Shown here: positions 1 to 14,100 of the stretch, piece after piece
How positions within the stretch are numbered: the first letter of the stretch is position 1
Layout: the number at the start of each line of letters is the position of its first letter
Source of the DNA: Rubinisphaera margarita
GTDB lineage: Bacteria; Planctomycetota; Planctomycetia; Planctomycetales; Planctomycetaceae
Direction: 5' to 3'
Length of the DNA: 64,000 nt
Assembly (NCBI RefSeq): GCF_022267515.1
Contig: NZ_JAKFGB010000009.1
Span: 930,001 to 994,000, forward strand
Position numbers and translations under genes: made by a program
Notes under the pieces: generated by a model
The model's input: only the letters and a program-made list of their open reading frames with translations
Database searches by the model: none
Told to the model about the DNA's origin: nothing

Positions 1-4243
<4,243 letters not shown>

Positions 4244-4539
4244 GAATCAATCCTTCGAAAAGCTGCGCGAATGCACATAAGTCTCCTGCCTCACAGGATA
4301 GCGATTCCGCGAGCCGGAGTTTAGAGATGGGAGGACCGTTCTGGTCAGAAGTCATGCCGAATTCACAATCGGCACCTCTTGAGACGCGGCGGCTCGCCCG
4401 ATTGTTCCCGGCTTTTCTTCTGGAAAACGATTGTGAGCCGACTGCGGGGATAGGATTCGGATTGACACTATTGGGCAGCTCCGTATGCTTCCGCTTCGAA
4501 TGGAATCGCCACACTCATCCTGGATCAGGACCTCCTCTT

Positions 4540-5460
4540 ATGAATGGATTCATCGCCCGGATTGCCGCCGTCACATGTCTTCTGCTTGCAAGTGCCGGCC
4601 GCGTCTCCGCCGCCGAGCCGACGGTAGCCGAGCTCATCGAAAAGGTGCCGGTGCTGACGACGACCGATGAGTCGATCACCGGGTTCAGCTTTCGCTTCTC
4701 CGTCAACATGCCTTACAAGGTGCCGGTCAATACGTTGATCTGCTGGGAGAAGGACAAGACGGTCGGCATGCTCACGGCTGCCGGGGAAGATTACGCTCCG
4801 GTCTGGTTCCTTTCGGGCAGCGACTGTGCCTTCTTTGATATTTCGACCGGCACGATTGCCATGGGCGACGACGCCCGGCCGAACTTCCGCATTCATTACA
4901 CCGGCGAAGGCATGGAGCTCGACTATGGTCTCGGCCGCACCGACGACTATCAGCTCCTGGTCGATCTGCACTCACTGTTCAACAACCCCGACATCACCGG
5001 CGGCTCGCTCACCCGGAACGAACAGGGGCAACTGGTGCTCACGTCCCAAGTCAGCGAGCGAGGCGGGCAGGCGGTTGCGACGTTCGACGGCCACGAGCCT
5101 TACCGGCTGCGCAGCTTCAAGATCGCTCCGGTCTCCGGCGACGGCCCGGAGATGATGCTCAGCAATATTCGAGTGAACGACGAGGTCGCTTTGAAGTGGC
5201 CGCAGATGCCGGACGCCAACCAGTTCCCGCAGGAGTTTCGCATCCTCACGATGCCCGACGCGGCGGCTGGCACGGCAATCGTGGACGGAATCTACCTGGC
5301 CGAACTGATGCGTCGCACCCCGATCGCCCACGCCGCCCTCCGCAACCCCGAATGGCGAGCCGCCCCCCAGGTCCAGCAAACCAACTGGGAAGCCGCCGCC
5401 ACCCACAACACCCAAATCCTGCCCACCCTGAAACTACTGCTGCCCACGGTGGATCGGTAA
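4540..5460 (+). CDS. Secreted protein of unknown function
   Basis: A 306-residue protein with a clear signal peptide (MNGFIARIAAVTCLLLASAG, cleavage after VSA-A near residue 25). The frame stays open about 210 bases further upstream, but this ATG is chosen because of the signal peptide and an AGGA 9 bases upstream. The mature part reads as mixed alpha/beta sequence with no recognised catalytic motif or cysteine pattern. It is divergent from the alpha-2-macroglobulin gene, 296 bases apart, so the two may share a promoter region. Its stop is followed within 30 bases by a hairpin repeat. I do not recognise the family; the product is probably periplasmic. Confidence 0.75.
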   Translation: MNGFIARIAAVTCLLLASAGRVSAAEPTVAELIEKVPVLTTTDESITGFSFRFSVNMPYKVPVNTLICWEKDKTVGMLTAAGEDYAPVWFLSGSDCAFFDISTGTIAMGDDARPNFRIHYTGEGMELDYGLGRTDDYQLLVDLHSLFNNPDITGGSLTRNEQGQLVLTSQVSERGGQAVATFDGHEPYRLRSFKIAPVSGDGPEMMLSNIRVNDEVALKWPQMPDANQFPQEFRILTMPDAAAGTAIVDGIYLAELMRRTPIAHAALRNPEWRAAPQVQQTNWEAAATHNTQILPTLKLLLPTVDR

Positions 5461-5487
5461 GGATCCACTGTCAACACCCCGAATCAA

Positions 5488-5940
5488 AGGGTGGCCCCGA
5501 AAGATTCTTTCGGGGCGGCGCAGCCGTGGGAGTCCGGGATTGGACGGCGTATTGGTGAGGACTTTCTCCGAGAGGAAGACGAAGCAGGGTTGAATCTTTA
5601 CCCCTCGTCCAACGGCATCCTCCTACGGCTTCGCCGCCCTGATAGCGGAGCTATCACGGCCACCCCTGCAGGGGCAACGCTTTATAGAAAGCAGCGTCGG
5701 GAGACGCTCCACGCGGGTGACCTGCTTCCTGTGACTGCGTCACTCAGACGCACGCGTCTGAGCCAACCCTGTTGTGTGATTCGCGTCCCCTCCGGGGTGG
5801 CCCCGAAAGATTCTTTCGGGGCGGCGCAGCCGTTGGAGCACGGAGTTCGACGGGGTTATTGGTGACCGGCTTCACTCACACGGAAGACGCAGCAGGGCTG
5901 AATTCTCCCCCTCGCCAAACGGCCTTCTCCCACGGCCACC
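5488..5940. repeat. Composite hairpin repeat, copy 1
   Basis: Begins GGTGGCC, then a hairpin with arms CCCCGAAAGA / TCTTTCGGGG around one T (5495-5515), then GGCGGCGCAGCC. A second hairpin, CCCTGATAGC-GGA-GCTATCACGG (5637-5659, one mismatch), follows in the mirror-image frame. Then come CCCCTGCAGGGG, GCGTC-GGGA-GACGC, GTGAC-TGC-GTCAC and TCAGACGC-AC-GCGTCTGA, and finally another CCCCGAAAGA hairpin (5801-5821) with the same flanks. Most of this is repeated near 9565 and 10815. The copy fills the space between two convergent genes (stops at 5460 and 5951). Open reading frames within it are by-products. Confidence 0.93.
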
Positions 5941-5950
5941 GCGGCCCCAG

Positions 5951-7243
5951 CTACCTCCCCACTCTCCCGGGGATCAACAGCAGCCAGGCCGGGGCGAGGA
6001 TTCGGCCGAGGAATGAGATCAGCAGGAGAATCAGAAAGGGTTCCAGGGCACCCGGGCCTTCGGTTCGGACTCCACTGGGGTTGATTTGGGAGTCGAGCCA
6101 GAAGCCGCCGGCGAGGCCGGTGAGGCCGGCGATCAGGCCTGCTCCCTGGCGGCAGAATGCGAGGTGGAAGGTGTTGCGATGTCGCGGCGTCACTTTCAGC
6201 AGCAGGTTCTGCAGAGCCAGATTCACCGCGCCGAACAGTCCCCAGATCATGTACGCCGGGATGAGCCAGCGGGGGTCGCCGTTCAGGCTGAACATCCAGC
6301 AGGGAACCGACGTCGCGACCAGGACCGTGCTCCAGAGGAGAAGATCCCGGTAGCCGAATCGATCGCCGATGCGGCCCGCCCAGGCGGCTGCGAACATCTG
6401 CAGAGCATACATGGTTCCGGTCAGCAGATAGTAGTTCCGGAGGCTGAGTCCGAGTTGTCGATAGGTGATGAGAAAGAACGCCGTCTGCGTCAGTCCCTGA
6501 AAGAACGACAGCCACCACGAAAACAGCACGATGCCGACATACGCCCGCAGCGGCGGACGCGGCTGGCGGTCATCGAGTCGGGCTGAATCGTCGGGCGAAC
6601 TTCGCCGCTCCGCGAGAACGGCGGGCCACTTCAACAGAGGAATGAGCGAGACGAGTTGCAGTAGATTGCCGATCACGAACACGGCGATGTAGCCGATCGT
6701 TTCCCAGAACTCGGCCGAGGTTCGCAGCTGGCTCTTGATCGACGTTGCCAGGAGCGGCACCACGATCAGCACGGCGAGCCTGGCGATATCGCGTCGGGCA
6801 AAGAACCGGCCCCAGTTCCGTTCCGGAGCCAGATCGCTCAGCCAGGAGAGATACGCCGTGAAAGCGACCGCCTGCAGAATTCCCTGACCGGCCAACGCGC
6901 CGATGAGAACCGGCAGCCGGAGGTCGTCGTCGGGCAGCAGAGCCGCGGCGGGGATCAGAACGGTAAAAAGCCGGGCCAGAATCGAACTGGCGACGAAGAG
7001 CCGCTTGCGGTTCCGAAAGAGAATCAGCAGAGCCGGCGTGAAGACAGCCAGGACGCCAACCAGCTCGGGCAACGCCAGCAGAATCGAAATCGTCCGCGTG
7101 CCGGCTCCGAGATGACTGGCGAAGTAATACAGGAAGCCGCCGGTCGTGAGCGCATACCCAGCCGAGAAAAGCAGCTGATTCTGCACCACACTCCGACTGA
7201 GCCGCTCGGTCTCCGGAGAAAGCACCGGCGTCTGATCGTCCAT
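5951..7243 (-). CDS. Major facilitator superfamily-type transporter
   Basis: A 430-residue, very hydrophobic protein with about 11-12 predicted membrane segments, the first at LLFSAGYALTTGGFLYYF (residues about 25-42). After the sixth segment is a charged cytoplasmic loop rich in R/D (RRSSPDDSARLDDRQPR), the usual split between the two MFS halves. GRIGDRFGYRD resembles the loop 8-9 GxxxDRxGxR motif. The start MDDQTPVL is preferred over an in-frame ATG 28 codons upstream, because the extra residues come from a dispersed repeat sequence, not from conserved protein. Substrate unknown. The stop abuts the end of hairpin repeat copy 1. Confidence 0.88.
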   Translation of the reverse strand: MDDQTPVLSPETERLSRSVVQNQLLFSAGYALTTGGFLYYFASHLGAGTRTISILLALPELVGVLAVFTPALLILFRNRKRLFVASSILARLFTVLIPAAALLPDDDLRLPVLIGALAGQGILQAVAFTAYLSWLSDLAPERNWGRFFARRDIARLAVLIVVPLLATSIKSQLRTSAEFWETIGYIAVFVIGNLLQLVSLIPLLKWPAVLAERRSSPDDSARLDDRQPRPPLRAYVGIVLFSWWLSFFQGLTQTAFFLITYRQLGLSLRNYYLLTGTMYALQMFAAAWAGRIGDRFGYRDLLLWSTVLVATSVPCWMFSLNGDPRWLIPAYMIWGLFGAVNLALQNLLLKVTPRHRNTFHLAFCRQGAGLIAGLTGLAGGFWLDSQINPSGVRTEGPGALEPFLILLLISFLGRILAPAWLLLIPGRVGR

Positions 7244-7972
7244 CTGCTTCACCGGGGATTTCACTCTTGGGGGATGTGGGTGGTGAAAGGTTTGTTGAAC
7301 CACAGAGACACGGAGGTCACAGAGCATCTACTGGGGTAGACCGGTGTTCGAGAGCTTCAACGACCATTTCCAGAAGCTCTGGGAGCCGTAGGAACGATGA
7401 GTTGGTGACTGCTCTCCGTGTTCTCTGTGTCTCTGTGGTTTATCTTCACTTCACTGTTGTTAAGGCGTTGCGAGGGAGCAAGAGTCGATCTGAGACCTCT
7501 TGCCGACTGCGTCGGCCCCGGTAGCGGAGCAACCGGGGCTACCCCTTTCTTAGAGGGGCGTTGAACACAGTGTTGGACGTCGATCGTGCTGGGATACGCC
7601 TGCGGCTATCCCGAGCCTACTCGGGGCGTAACGTAGTGGATTTTGGGGCTGGGAGCCATGTTCGAAACTCGGGGTTTACATGAAATCGGGTTTCGCGCAC
7701 AATCCGCGCTTTCGGGGACCGGCACGTCCGGTCTTTCGAGAATTATGTCACCTGCGCAGCGAATGTTTCCCATTACGGGACGCCTGGCTGCCGGGGGGGA
7801 AATGAATCTGTCTGTGATCCGATATGATCGCAGTCAGCAGGGCCAGAAAACGGACGAGTTCGGCATCATCGACAATGGGGATTGTCGAGTCGAATTCATG
7901 CGACGAGATCCGGGGAAGACGATCTCTTCGTTGATTTCCGTCTTTTTGCCGTTCGTGCGCAAGGATGCCATC
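7244..7972. other. Gene-free 729-base interval with several inverted repeats
   Basis: Contains the inverted repeat pair at 7298-7441, then a hairpin GCCCCGGT / ACCGGGGC (7515-7539), CCCCT / AGGGG (about 7542-7558), and GGGATA / TATCCC in the segment near 7592. An open frame runs from 7643 into the lipoprotein gene and has a possible ATG at 7802 behind GGGGGGAA, but the lipobox supports the later start. The last 150 bases presumably carry the lipoprotein promoter; I see no convincing -35/-10 pair. Confidence 0.6.
7298..7441. repeat. Inverted repeat of the ACCACAGAGACAC type
   Basis: Left arm 7298-7324 reads AACCACAGAGACACGGAGG... and right arm 7413-7441 reads ...TTCTCTGTGTCTCTGTGGTTT, an imperfect inverted copy. 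From general knowledge, units of this CACAGAGACACAGAG type recur in intergenic DNA of many bacteria and produce spurious peptides such as LCVSVV; both arms here do that (LRVSVV, LCVSVV). It lies just upstream of the transporter start. Confidence 0.85.
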
Positions 7973-8866
7973 ATGAAAACGACCACCCGGTTCGTTTCAC
8001 AACGAACTTTGCTTGTGCCGGTGATTCTGACCATCGCCGGTTGCTATCAGCCGTACTACCAGAACCCGTACGGACCGTATCAATCCGCTCCCTACGGAGC
8101 TCAGCCTGCTCCTTATGGAGCCCCTTCGTATGGCACGCCGGCTCCAATGGGCTCGCCGTATGGCCAGGGCGTTCCAACCGGATCACTCCCGCCGTCGACG
8201 ATTTCGTCAATGCCCGGCGACACGTACTATTCGCCGCCGGGGAACGGCAACAACGCTCCGCCGTTCGGGGCACAACCGTCGCAGCCCACCCAGAATTCTG
8301 GTGGCAATTCCGTGCCGCGGTACAACGATCCGACAAGCAGCAATAACTCGCCGTACTTCGAGAAGCAGAGCAACTTCCGCCCGGAAGCTGAGGAGCAGTC
8401 GGGGATGGTTGCTCAGGCGACCTTCGCTGCCGAAGAGCCGCAGTCGGCCGGGATCGAGCAGACCTCGGGCGAGATGTTCGAGCCACCCATTGTGACGAGT
8501 CGCCCGCAGGCCTCGCCGGCAGAAACGCCCGCCACGAGCGAGCCGCAACCGGCCAACGATCTGTTCGAACTGCAGGCTCCGCCGCTCAGCGATCCGAAAA
8601 CCGCCTCGGCTGACAACTCCCTGGAAGGAACGGTCCGCCGCAATCCGCAGACGGGCGGCCTGATGCTGGAGTTTGCTCCGGGGCCTCAGGGAAAGCTGCT
8701 GCTGACCGGTTCGCCGGACGTGCTTAAAGGGCTCCAGGAAGGCAGTCGCTATCGGCTTCAGGGGTTTATCGAAGCCGGCTCTTCGCCTAATATGCAGAGT
8801 CAGTTCCACATTCAGCGTTATGAACCGTTGAATGCGGCTCCTGCCACGAAGTCCCCTTTCGAGTAG
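7973..8866 (+). CDS. Pro/Tyr-rich lipoprotein of unknown function
   Basis: The 297-residue product starts with a lipoprotein signal peptide, lipobox T-I-A-G-C with the acylated Cys at residue 24. This decides the start over upstream in-frame ATGs. Residues 25-110 are low-complexity repeats of Tyr, Pro, Gly and Asn (PYGPYQSAPYGAQPAPYGAP), the middle is disordered Ser/Pro/Glu-rich, and the last 80 residues (from about 215) form a more ordered module around GTVRRNPQTGGLMLEFAPG and YRLQGFIEAG. It is probably anchored to a membrane and exposed on its surface. It is followed 28 bases later by an HExxH protein gene on the same strand, so the two are probably co-transcribed. Confidence 0.85.
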   Translation: MKTTTRFVSQRTLLVPVILTIAGCYQPYYQNPYGPYQSAPYGAQPAPYGAPSYGTPAPMGSPYGQGVPTGSLPPSTISSMPGDTYYSPPGNGNNAPPFGAQPSQPTQNSGGNSVPRYNDPTSSNNSPYFEKQSNFRPEAEEQSGMVAQATFAAEEPQSAGIEQTSGEMFEPPIVTSRPQASPAETPATSEPQPANDLFELQAPPLSDPKTASADNSLEGTVRRNPQTGGLMLEFAPGPQGKLLLTGSPDVLKGLQEGSRYRLQGFIEAGSSPNMQSQFHIQRYEPLNAAPATKSPFE

Positions 8867-8894
8867 CAGCAGCCGGTCACAACTTTGAAAGCCC

Positions 8895-9506
8895 ATGCAG
8901 GGCAAGCATCCGATGAGCCGACGACAGGATTTTGACTTCACGCATGCGATGACGCGGCTATGCACCGACGTCTGCGAGCGGATCGAAGTCTTTCAGCACA
9001 TCTGCATGGAACAGGTGGCCGTCACCTTCGCCCAGGCGCGCACGCCGGGCATTTATGGCGTCCAGGCCAAGCTCACGCCGCTGCGCTTCGAAGACGGGGC
9101 CCTCACCAAAAAGATGCGGGGCCGCACGTGGACCGTCCAGCGGGTCTTTCTCGGCCGCCACGAGATGCTCTACCTGCTCACGTTCTACCTGCCGCGATTC
9201 CAGGACAATACGTTCCGCGAGAAGATGATCACGGTTCTGCACGAACTGTATCACATCAGCCCGCACTTCGACGGCGACATCCGCCGCTTCGAAGGCCGCT
9301 ACCACGCCCACTCGTCGAGCCAGAAAGAATACGACCGGCTCATGGACCGCTACGTCGACGAGTACCTGCAACTCGCTCCGCCGGCCGAACTGTTCGACTT
9401 CCTGCAGCCGAACTTCAAAGGCCTCGTCAACCGCCACGGCCGCATCGTCGGCAGACGCCTGCCTCAACCCAAGTTGATCCCGGTGGACGATAAACGCTCT
9501 GCGTGA
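8895..9506 (+). CDS. Putative metallopeptidase (phage-metallopeptidase-like, HExxH)
   Basis: A 203-residue cytoplasmic-type protein without signal peptide. H116-E-L-Y-H120 is a zinc-binding HExxH, followed by ISPHFDGDIRRF. Together with the preceding long N-terminal part (QAKLTPLRFEDG...RTWTVQRVF), this resembles the family annotated as putative phage metallopeptidase. The C-terminus is basic. An alternative start six codons later (MSRRQDFDF) is equally possible; neither has a strong ribosome binding site. It sits in an apparent two-gene operon with the lipoprotein. No other phage genes are nearby, so a chromosomal role is more likely than a prophage remnant. Activity is inferred from the motif only. 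Confidence 0.85.
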   Translation: MQGKHPMSRRQDFDFTHAMTRLCTDVCERIEVFQHICMEQVAVTFAQARTPGIYGVQAKLTPLRFEDGALTKKMRGRTWTVQRVFLGRHEMLYLLTFYLPRFQDNTFREKMITVLHELYHISPHFDGDIRRFEGRYHAHSSSQKEYDRLMDRYVDEYLQLAPPAELFDFLQPNFKGLVNRHGRIVGRRLPQPKLIPVDDKRSA

Positions 9507-9563
9507 GGATTGCTGACGCCTTACCAGTGGTGGCCCCAGAAGAAAGGGGGAGCCCCGCAAGAA

Positions 9564-9940
9564 AGGGTGGCCCCGAAAGATTCTTTCGGGGCGGCGCAGC
9601 CGTGGGAGACCGGGATTGGACGGCTTATTGGTGAGGGACTTGATTCACGAGGAAGACGAAGCAGGGTTGAATGTTCCCCCCTCGTCAAACTGCATCCTCC
9701 CACGGCTTCGCCGCCCTGATAGCGGAGCTATCAGGGCCACCCCTGCAGGGGGACGCTTTATAGAGAGCAGTGTCGGGAGACGCTCCACGCGGGTGACGTG
9801 CTTCCTGTGACTGCGTCACTCAGACGCACGCGTCTGAGCCAACCCTGTTGTGTGTTCGCGTCCTCTCCGGGGGGCCCCGAAAGATTCTTTCGGGGCGGCG
9901 CAGCCGTAGGAGAATGGAGTTGGACGGTTTCTTGCCGAGG
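9564..9940. repeat. Composite hairpin repeat, copy 2
   Basis: Same order of elements as copy 1: CCCCGAAAGA hairpin (9571-9591) in the GGTGGCC...GGCGGCGCAGCC frame, a 110-base spacer with GGGATTGGACGG, a perfect CCCTGATAGC-GGA-GCTATCAGGG hairpin (9714-9736), the palindrome CCCCTGCAGGGG, three further small hairpins, and a closing CCCCGAAAGA hairpin (9875-9895). It lies between two rightward genes. The remaining 130 bases up to the next start hold no other recognisable feature. Confidence 0.93.
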
Positions 9941-10072
9941 AGCCAGCGATCGCTCCTTTTGTATGCCAGTCTGAAAGCGGGAGGTGGACATGACAACCGG
10001 TGGCTGGAGCGGTAGGATGGACGGGATGTTCTGATTCACCACCCGTTCGGGTTCAGCGAGGATGCCCTTTTC

Positions 10073-10789
10073 ATGCCTGAAACTTACTACGTCGACTGCG
10101 ACTGCGGCAGTCAGCTTCGTGTGGAACTGTACCACGCTGGGACCGATCGCGCCTGCCCGTCGTGCAGCAAGTCCGTGATGATTCCGGACAGCATCACGCT
10201 GAGAGAGATGTCGGGGGACAAGTATCCGTATCTGCGGCCGATTGAGAAGGTACGACAAACGGCTCGCGCCGGCGAAGCTCCGTTCAATGGGCTCTGTCAC
10301 GGCTGCAACTCCACTCAGGCTCAGTTCGCGACGCCCTGTTGTCTGACAGTGATGGAAGAGCGCGTTGTCGCCAGCGATGGTGGCATTCGGCCGACGCTGA
10401 CCGGAGTTGCTCTTCACACCGCCTCTTCCGAAGAACACTACACGGCAACCAGTTTTCCATTGCTGCTTTGCGAACAGTGCCAGTCGCGTTTCCAGTCGGA
10501 TCGGTTCTTTGCTCGACTCAAGAGCAAACTAAAGCTGGCGGCCTTGCTCGGTCTGCTCGGGGCGTTTCTCTACTTCGTCTACTACAACGCCGAAGTCGTC
10601 GCGGCTCTCGCAGGACTGATCTGGCTGGTTGGTGTTATCGCCTGGGCAGCCGGGTTTCGCGATACGAAGAAGTTCCCAGCCTATCTCAACCGCTGGTTCG
10701 AAAACATCCGCTGGTTACCGGAAGCGATCGCCGATGAAGACGAGTTCAGTCTGACCGTGGGACAGTCCAAAGCGATCGAGACGATATAG
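10073..10789 (+). CDS. Zinc-ribbon membrane protein of unknown function
   Basis: A 238-residue protein. Residues 1-50 carry CDCG and CPSCSKS, a zinc-ribbon-like CxC...CxxC arrangement; a second cluster is CHGC (about residue 75) with CC near 90, and a third is LLCEQCQSRF (about 140). Two adjacent membrane segments follow (LKLAALLGLLGAFLYFVYY and VVAALAGLIWLVGVIAWAAG, about 157-197). The C-terminus is soluble and acidic. The start has GAGGAT about 10 bases upstream. This architecture is typical of small planctomycete membrane proteins with no assigned function. It is flanked on both sides by hairpin repeats, so it is probably a single-gene unit. Confidence 0.82.
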   Translation: MPETYYVDCDCGSQLRVELYHAGTDRACPSCSKSVMIPDSITLREMSGDKYPYLRPIEKVRQTARAGEAPFNGLCHGCNSTQAQFATPCCLTVMEERVVASDGGIRPTLTGVALHTASSEEHYTATSFPLLLCEQCQSRFQSDRFFARLKSKLKLAALLGLLGAFLYFVYYNAEVVAALAGLIWLVGVIAWAAGFRDTKKFPAYLNRWFENIRWLPEAIADEDEFSLTVGQSKAIETI

Positions 10790-10813
10790 TTCACTTGGCG
10801 GCGTTCGTCTCGC

Positions 10814-11127
10814 AGGGTGGCCCCGAAAGATTCTTTCGGGGCGGCGCAGCCGTGGGAGACCGGAGTTGGACGGGGTTCTTGGCAAGAGACTTCATTCGAG
10901 AGGAAAGACGCAGCAAGGTTGAAATTTTGCTCACGCCAAACGGCGTCCTCCTACGGCTTCGCCGCCCTGATAGCGGAGCTATCAGGGCCACCCCTGCAGG
11001 GGGACGCTTTATAGAGAGCAGTGTCGGGAGACGCTCCACGCGGGTGACGTGCTTCCTGTGACTGCGTCACTCAGACGCACGCGTCTGAGCCAACCTTGTG
11101 GTGTGATTCGCGTTCTCTCCGGCGTGG
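10814..11127. repeat. Composite hairpin repeat, copy 3
   Basis: CCCCGAAAGA hairpin at 10821-10841, CCCTGATAGC-GGA-GCTATCAGGG hairpin at 10965-10987, then the same chain of small hairpins as copies 1 and 2. The closing hairpin is missing: the repeat stops at CTCTCCGGCGTGG, exactly where the stop codon of the leftward gene begins (11128). It fills the space between two convergent genes. Confidence 0.92.
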
Positions 11128-14100
11128 CTACCGTTTTGTTGCCTGGATGGTGAAGGCTCCGCTTGTGAATTCGAAGGTGAATTCGTTCTTGTCGAAGTCG
11201 GGAACGAAACGCATCAGGGTGCCGGTGACGTCTTCCGGGAGTTCGGTGATCAGGTCGCCGGTTTGCTTGTCGAGGATGCGGAGGGTCGGTTTGTAGTATT
11301 GCTGGGCCAGTTCGCCGTTTTCGTCCCGCTGGATCACTTCGACCTTGGCTCCGTAAATGAGGAAGGGGAGATCGGCTGACTGGCCGGGAATCCACCGGAG
11401 TTGATCAATCGAGCTTTGCCACAGTTTTCGCGGTTCATCGCGGCTGATGGCGACGACCGGGCCGTTGACATCCATGCCGGCTTCGAGCCCCAGGTTCTGC
11501 GAAGTGCTGTCCGGCTTGCTGGTCAGATGGACGTACCACGTTTGCGGGTCCGAGGTGACATACAGCGAGCGGGCAGGGGAGTCGGCGACTTCGGTCGTGA
11601 AGAAGACCGGATTCTCCGAGCGGGGATCGAGCAGCCGGAGTGTTCCTGGCCCGACATCGAAGAGCGCGAGCCGTTCGTGGTCGAGCTGAGCGAGGGCGAT
11701 CGAGCCGCTGACATTCAGCGACCACAGCGTGCGGCCCGCCTTGAGATCGAACCCGAGCAGTCGGCCCGATTGCATGTTAATTCGTTCCCAAAGCACGACC
11801 ACAGAGCCGCTGAGGGCGCGAAGTTCATCGTGAATTGGCAGGTCGACTTTCCGCGACTGTCCCCCATCAACCAGGCGAACGGTTTCGCAGTAGCGTCCGG
11901 AACTCGGCAGAATGAAGAGCGAATCGTCCTCGGCCCAGACGACCGGCTGCTCCGATTCGGGCCGCTGCATTTCCCACTGGGTCGTTCCGGTGAGCGGATT
12001 GATGACGCGGATGCGATCGCCATCGCGGATCGGCAGATGCTGATCGACGGGCGGCGTGAGCTGACCCGCTTCAACGCTCCAGCCGGCCATCAACGGCGTC
12101 GGGCCGAGCACATGCACAACCGGCGAGGGGAGGAAGCCGCGACCCTGCAGGTCTCCCGATCCATACCGCAGCGACCACGTCGGCTTGGCGGCGTACTTGG
12201 AAGACAGATCAAAGCCGTTCAAGCCGTAGATCTCGCCGTCGGTCTGGAAGATGCCCAGATGCCCCTGCAGATGCAGCCGATGCGAAGTGCTGCGGCCGAT
12301 TTCAGTTCCGAGATGAAACCGCCACTGCTCCTTGCCCCGCTCATCGAAACCGGTGATCAGTTCGAGGGTCTGCAGCAGAGAAAAGGTCCAGTCCTCCCAG
12401 GGAGAATGTTGATACACCTTGAGCGGCACGGTGACGGCGATATCGCCCCGCGAGCCCGCTACCTGGTCCGGGTTCACGTTCACGTTGTAGGCATACCGGG
12501 CAGGTTCGACCGGTTCCGGGCTGAGAAGTTTCTGCAGGGAAGGATGCTGCGTCTGCCACATCTCAACGAGCTGTTGTCCGGTCTGTTGCTGGAGCGCCGG
12601 GGTATTGGGGAAGTCCTGCCGGAGTCGAGCGGCAAAGCGAGCAGCGGCTGCACTTCGGTCGCGGCTGAGCAGAAGCTCGGTCATGCGGGCCAGCGTCTCG
12701 GCTTGAAACTCGAGGGAGCCGTGACTGATAAGCCAGAGCAGATGTCGTTCAAGGAGCAGCGGATTCGATGAGGCATCGAGCAGGCGACAGACCGTGAGAC
12801 GATATTCCGACTCCAGTCCTGGCAGCACGAATAACGGATGATAGTGGAGCAGTGTCTCCGGCGCGGTCGTGTTCTGCAGCAGCGTCCGGGCGGAGGCGAG
12901 CAGTTCCGCACGCTGAGTGTCATTGCAGTCGTTGTACAGATCGAGCACCATCCCGCTGGCGAGACTGGCAATGCTGACGTGGCGCATTGCCGTGACCGAA
13001 ATCAGCTCTCCGGAATCCTTCCGCGAGTCGAGCAGTGATCGAACGACTTCGAAGCCCTGCACGGGCCGGTTGAGTTTCCGCAGGGCCTGAACATAGCGAA
13101 AGACCATCTCCGCCGAGTGGTCGGTCGAGACCATCAACCGGGCGAGTTCCTGAATGGTTCGCTCGTCGAGTTCCAGAGTCGCACCGTCGGCGGTGAGCAG
13201 CGTGCGGGTAATCTGACGGGCGACCTGAGCAGACTGGTCCAGTGAGTAAGCCTGTTGAAGTAGACTCAACCCCTGTTGAATATCCCCCTGGTGCAGATGC
13301 AGCTGTCCTTCGAGAGCCAGTTGCGTGGCATTCCGGGGCGTGTCCGCTTCGGGGGAGAACTCCTGTTGCAACTGAGTAAGCGACTTGAATGCGGTCAGCT
13401 TGCCTTCGCCCACTGCGTGCAGCTGGTCCTCACTCACGAACAGATTGCCCAGCGGAGCGGAATGCTGACTGGCAGCGAGCAGCTTGCCGGTTGTGGGGTC
13501 AATTGACCAGAGTTCGTCGCTTTGCAGTGGCAAGTCGTAAGTGTTGCCCCGGAAAACGCCTCGCCCGGCTGGCGGATCTCCCGCCAGCGGCAACGTCCAG
13601 ATCTCCTTTCCATCCCGGGAGAGCGCCCGCACGGAACGCTTGCCGACGATCAGGATCTGGCCCGAAGGAGAGACATCAACGAACATTCCGTCCTGCCGGG
13701 GTTCGAGCCAGAGTTGCTGACCGGAATGCAGATCGATCGCAATCAGATCTTGACTGTCGGTCGGGGCGACCAGGAGCACATCGCCGGAGACGACCGGCAC
13801 GGTATCCTGCCAGTGGTCGCCATCGAGGAGATCGACGGCTCGCTGCATACTCCGTGCTCCGCGGCGGTCAATCCGATCGAACGGGGAGCGGCCGTAGGAA
13901 TTCTCGAATTTCAGATAAGGCATCATCCAGGCGATCTCACGAAGATGCAGATCGATGGCCACGATGCTTCCGGAATTGGTCGAGCAGATCAGGTACGGAG
14001 CCATATAGGTCGGCATCGCTCCGGCCAGTCGACGCGGACGGTCTTCCAGAATCGGAGTGAGCGGATGAGCCAGAGGCTGCATCCAGAGGACCCGTCCATT

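Noticed and set aside
5491..5865. Small reading frames with peptides like MAPKDSFGAAQPWE
   Set aside because: These are translations of the hairpin repeat and recur in every copy and several frames; no ribosome binding site or conservation beyond the DNA repeat.
5488..11127. Regularly spaced palindromes considered as a CRISPR array
   Set aside because: Units are hundreds of bases apart, the intervening sequence is itself repeated, and no cas gene is present.
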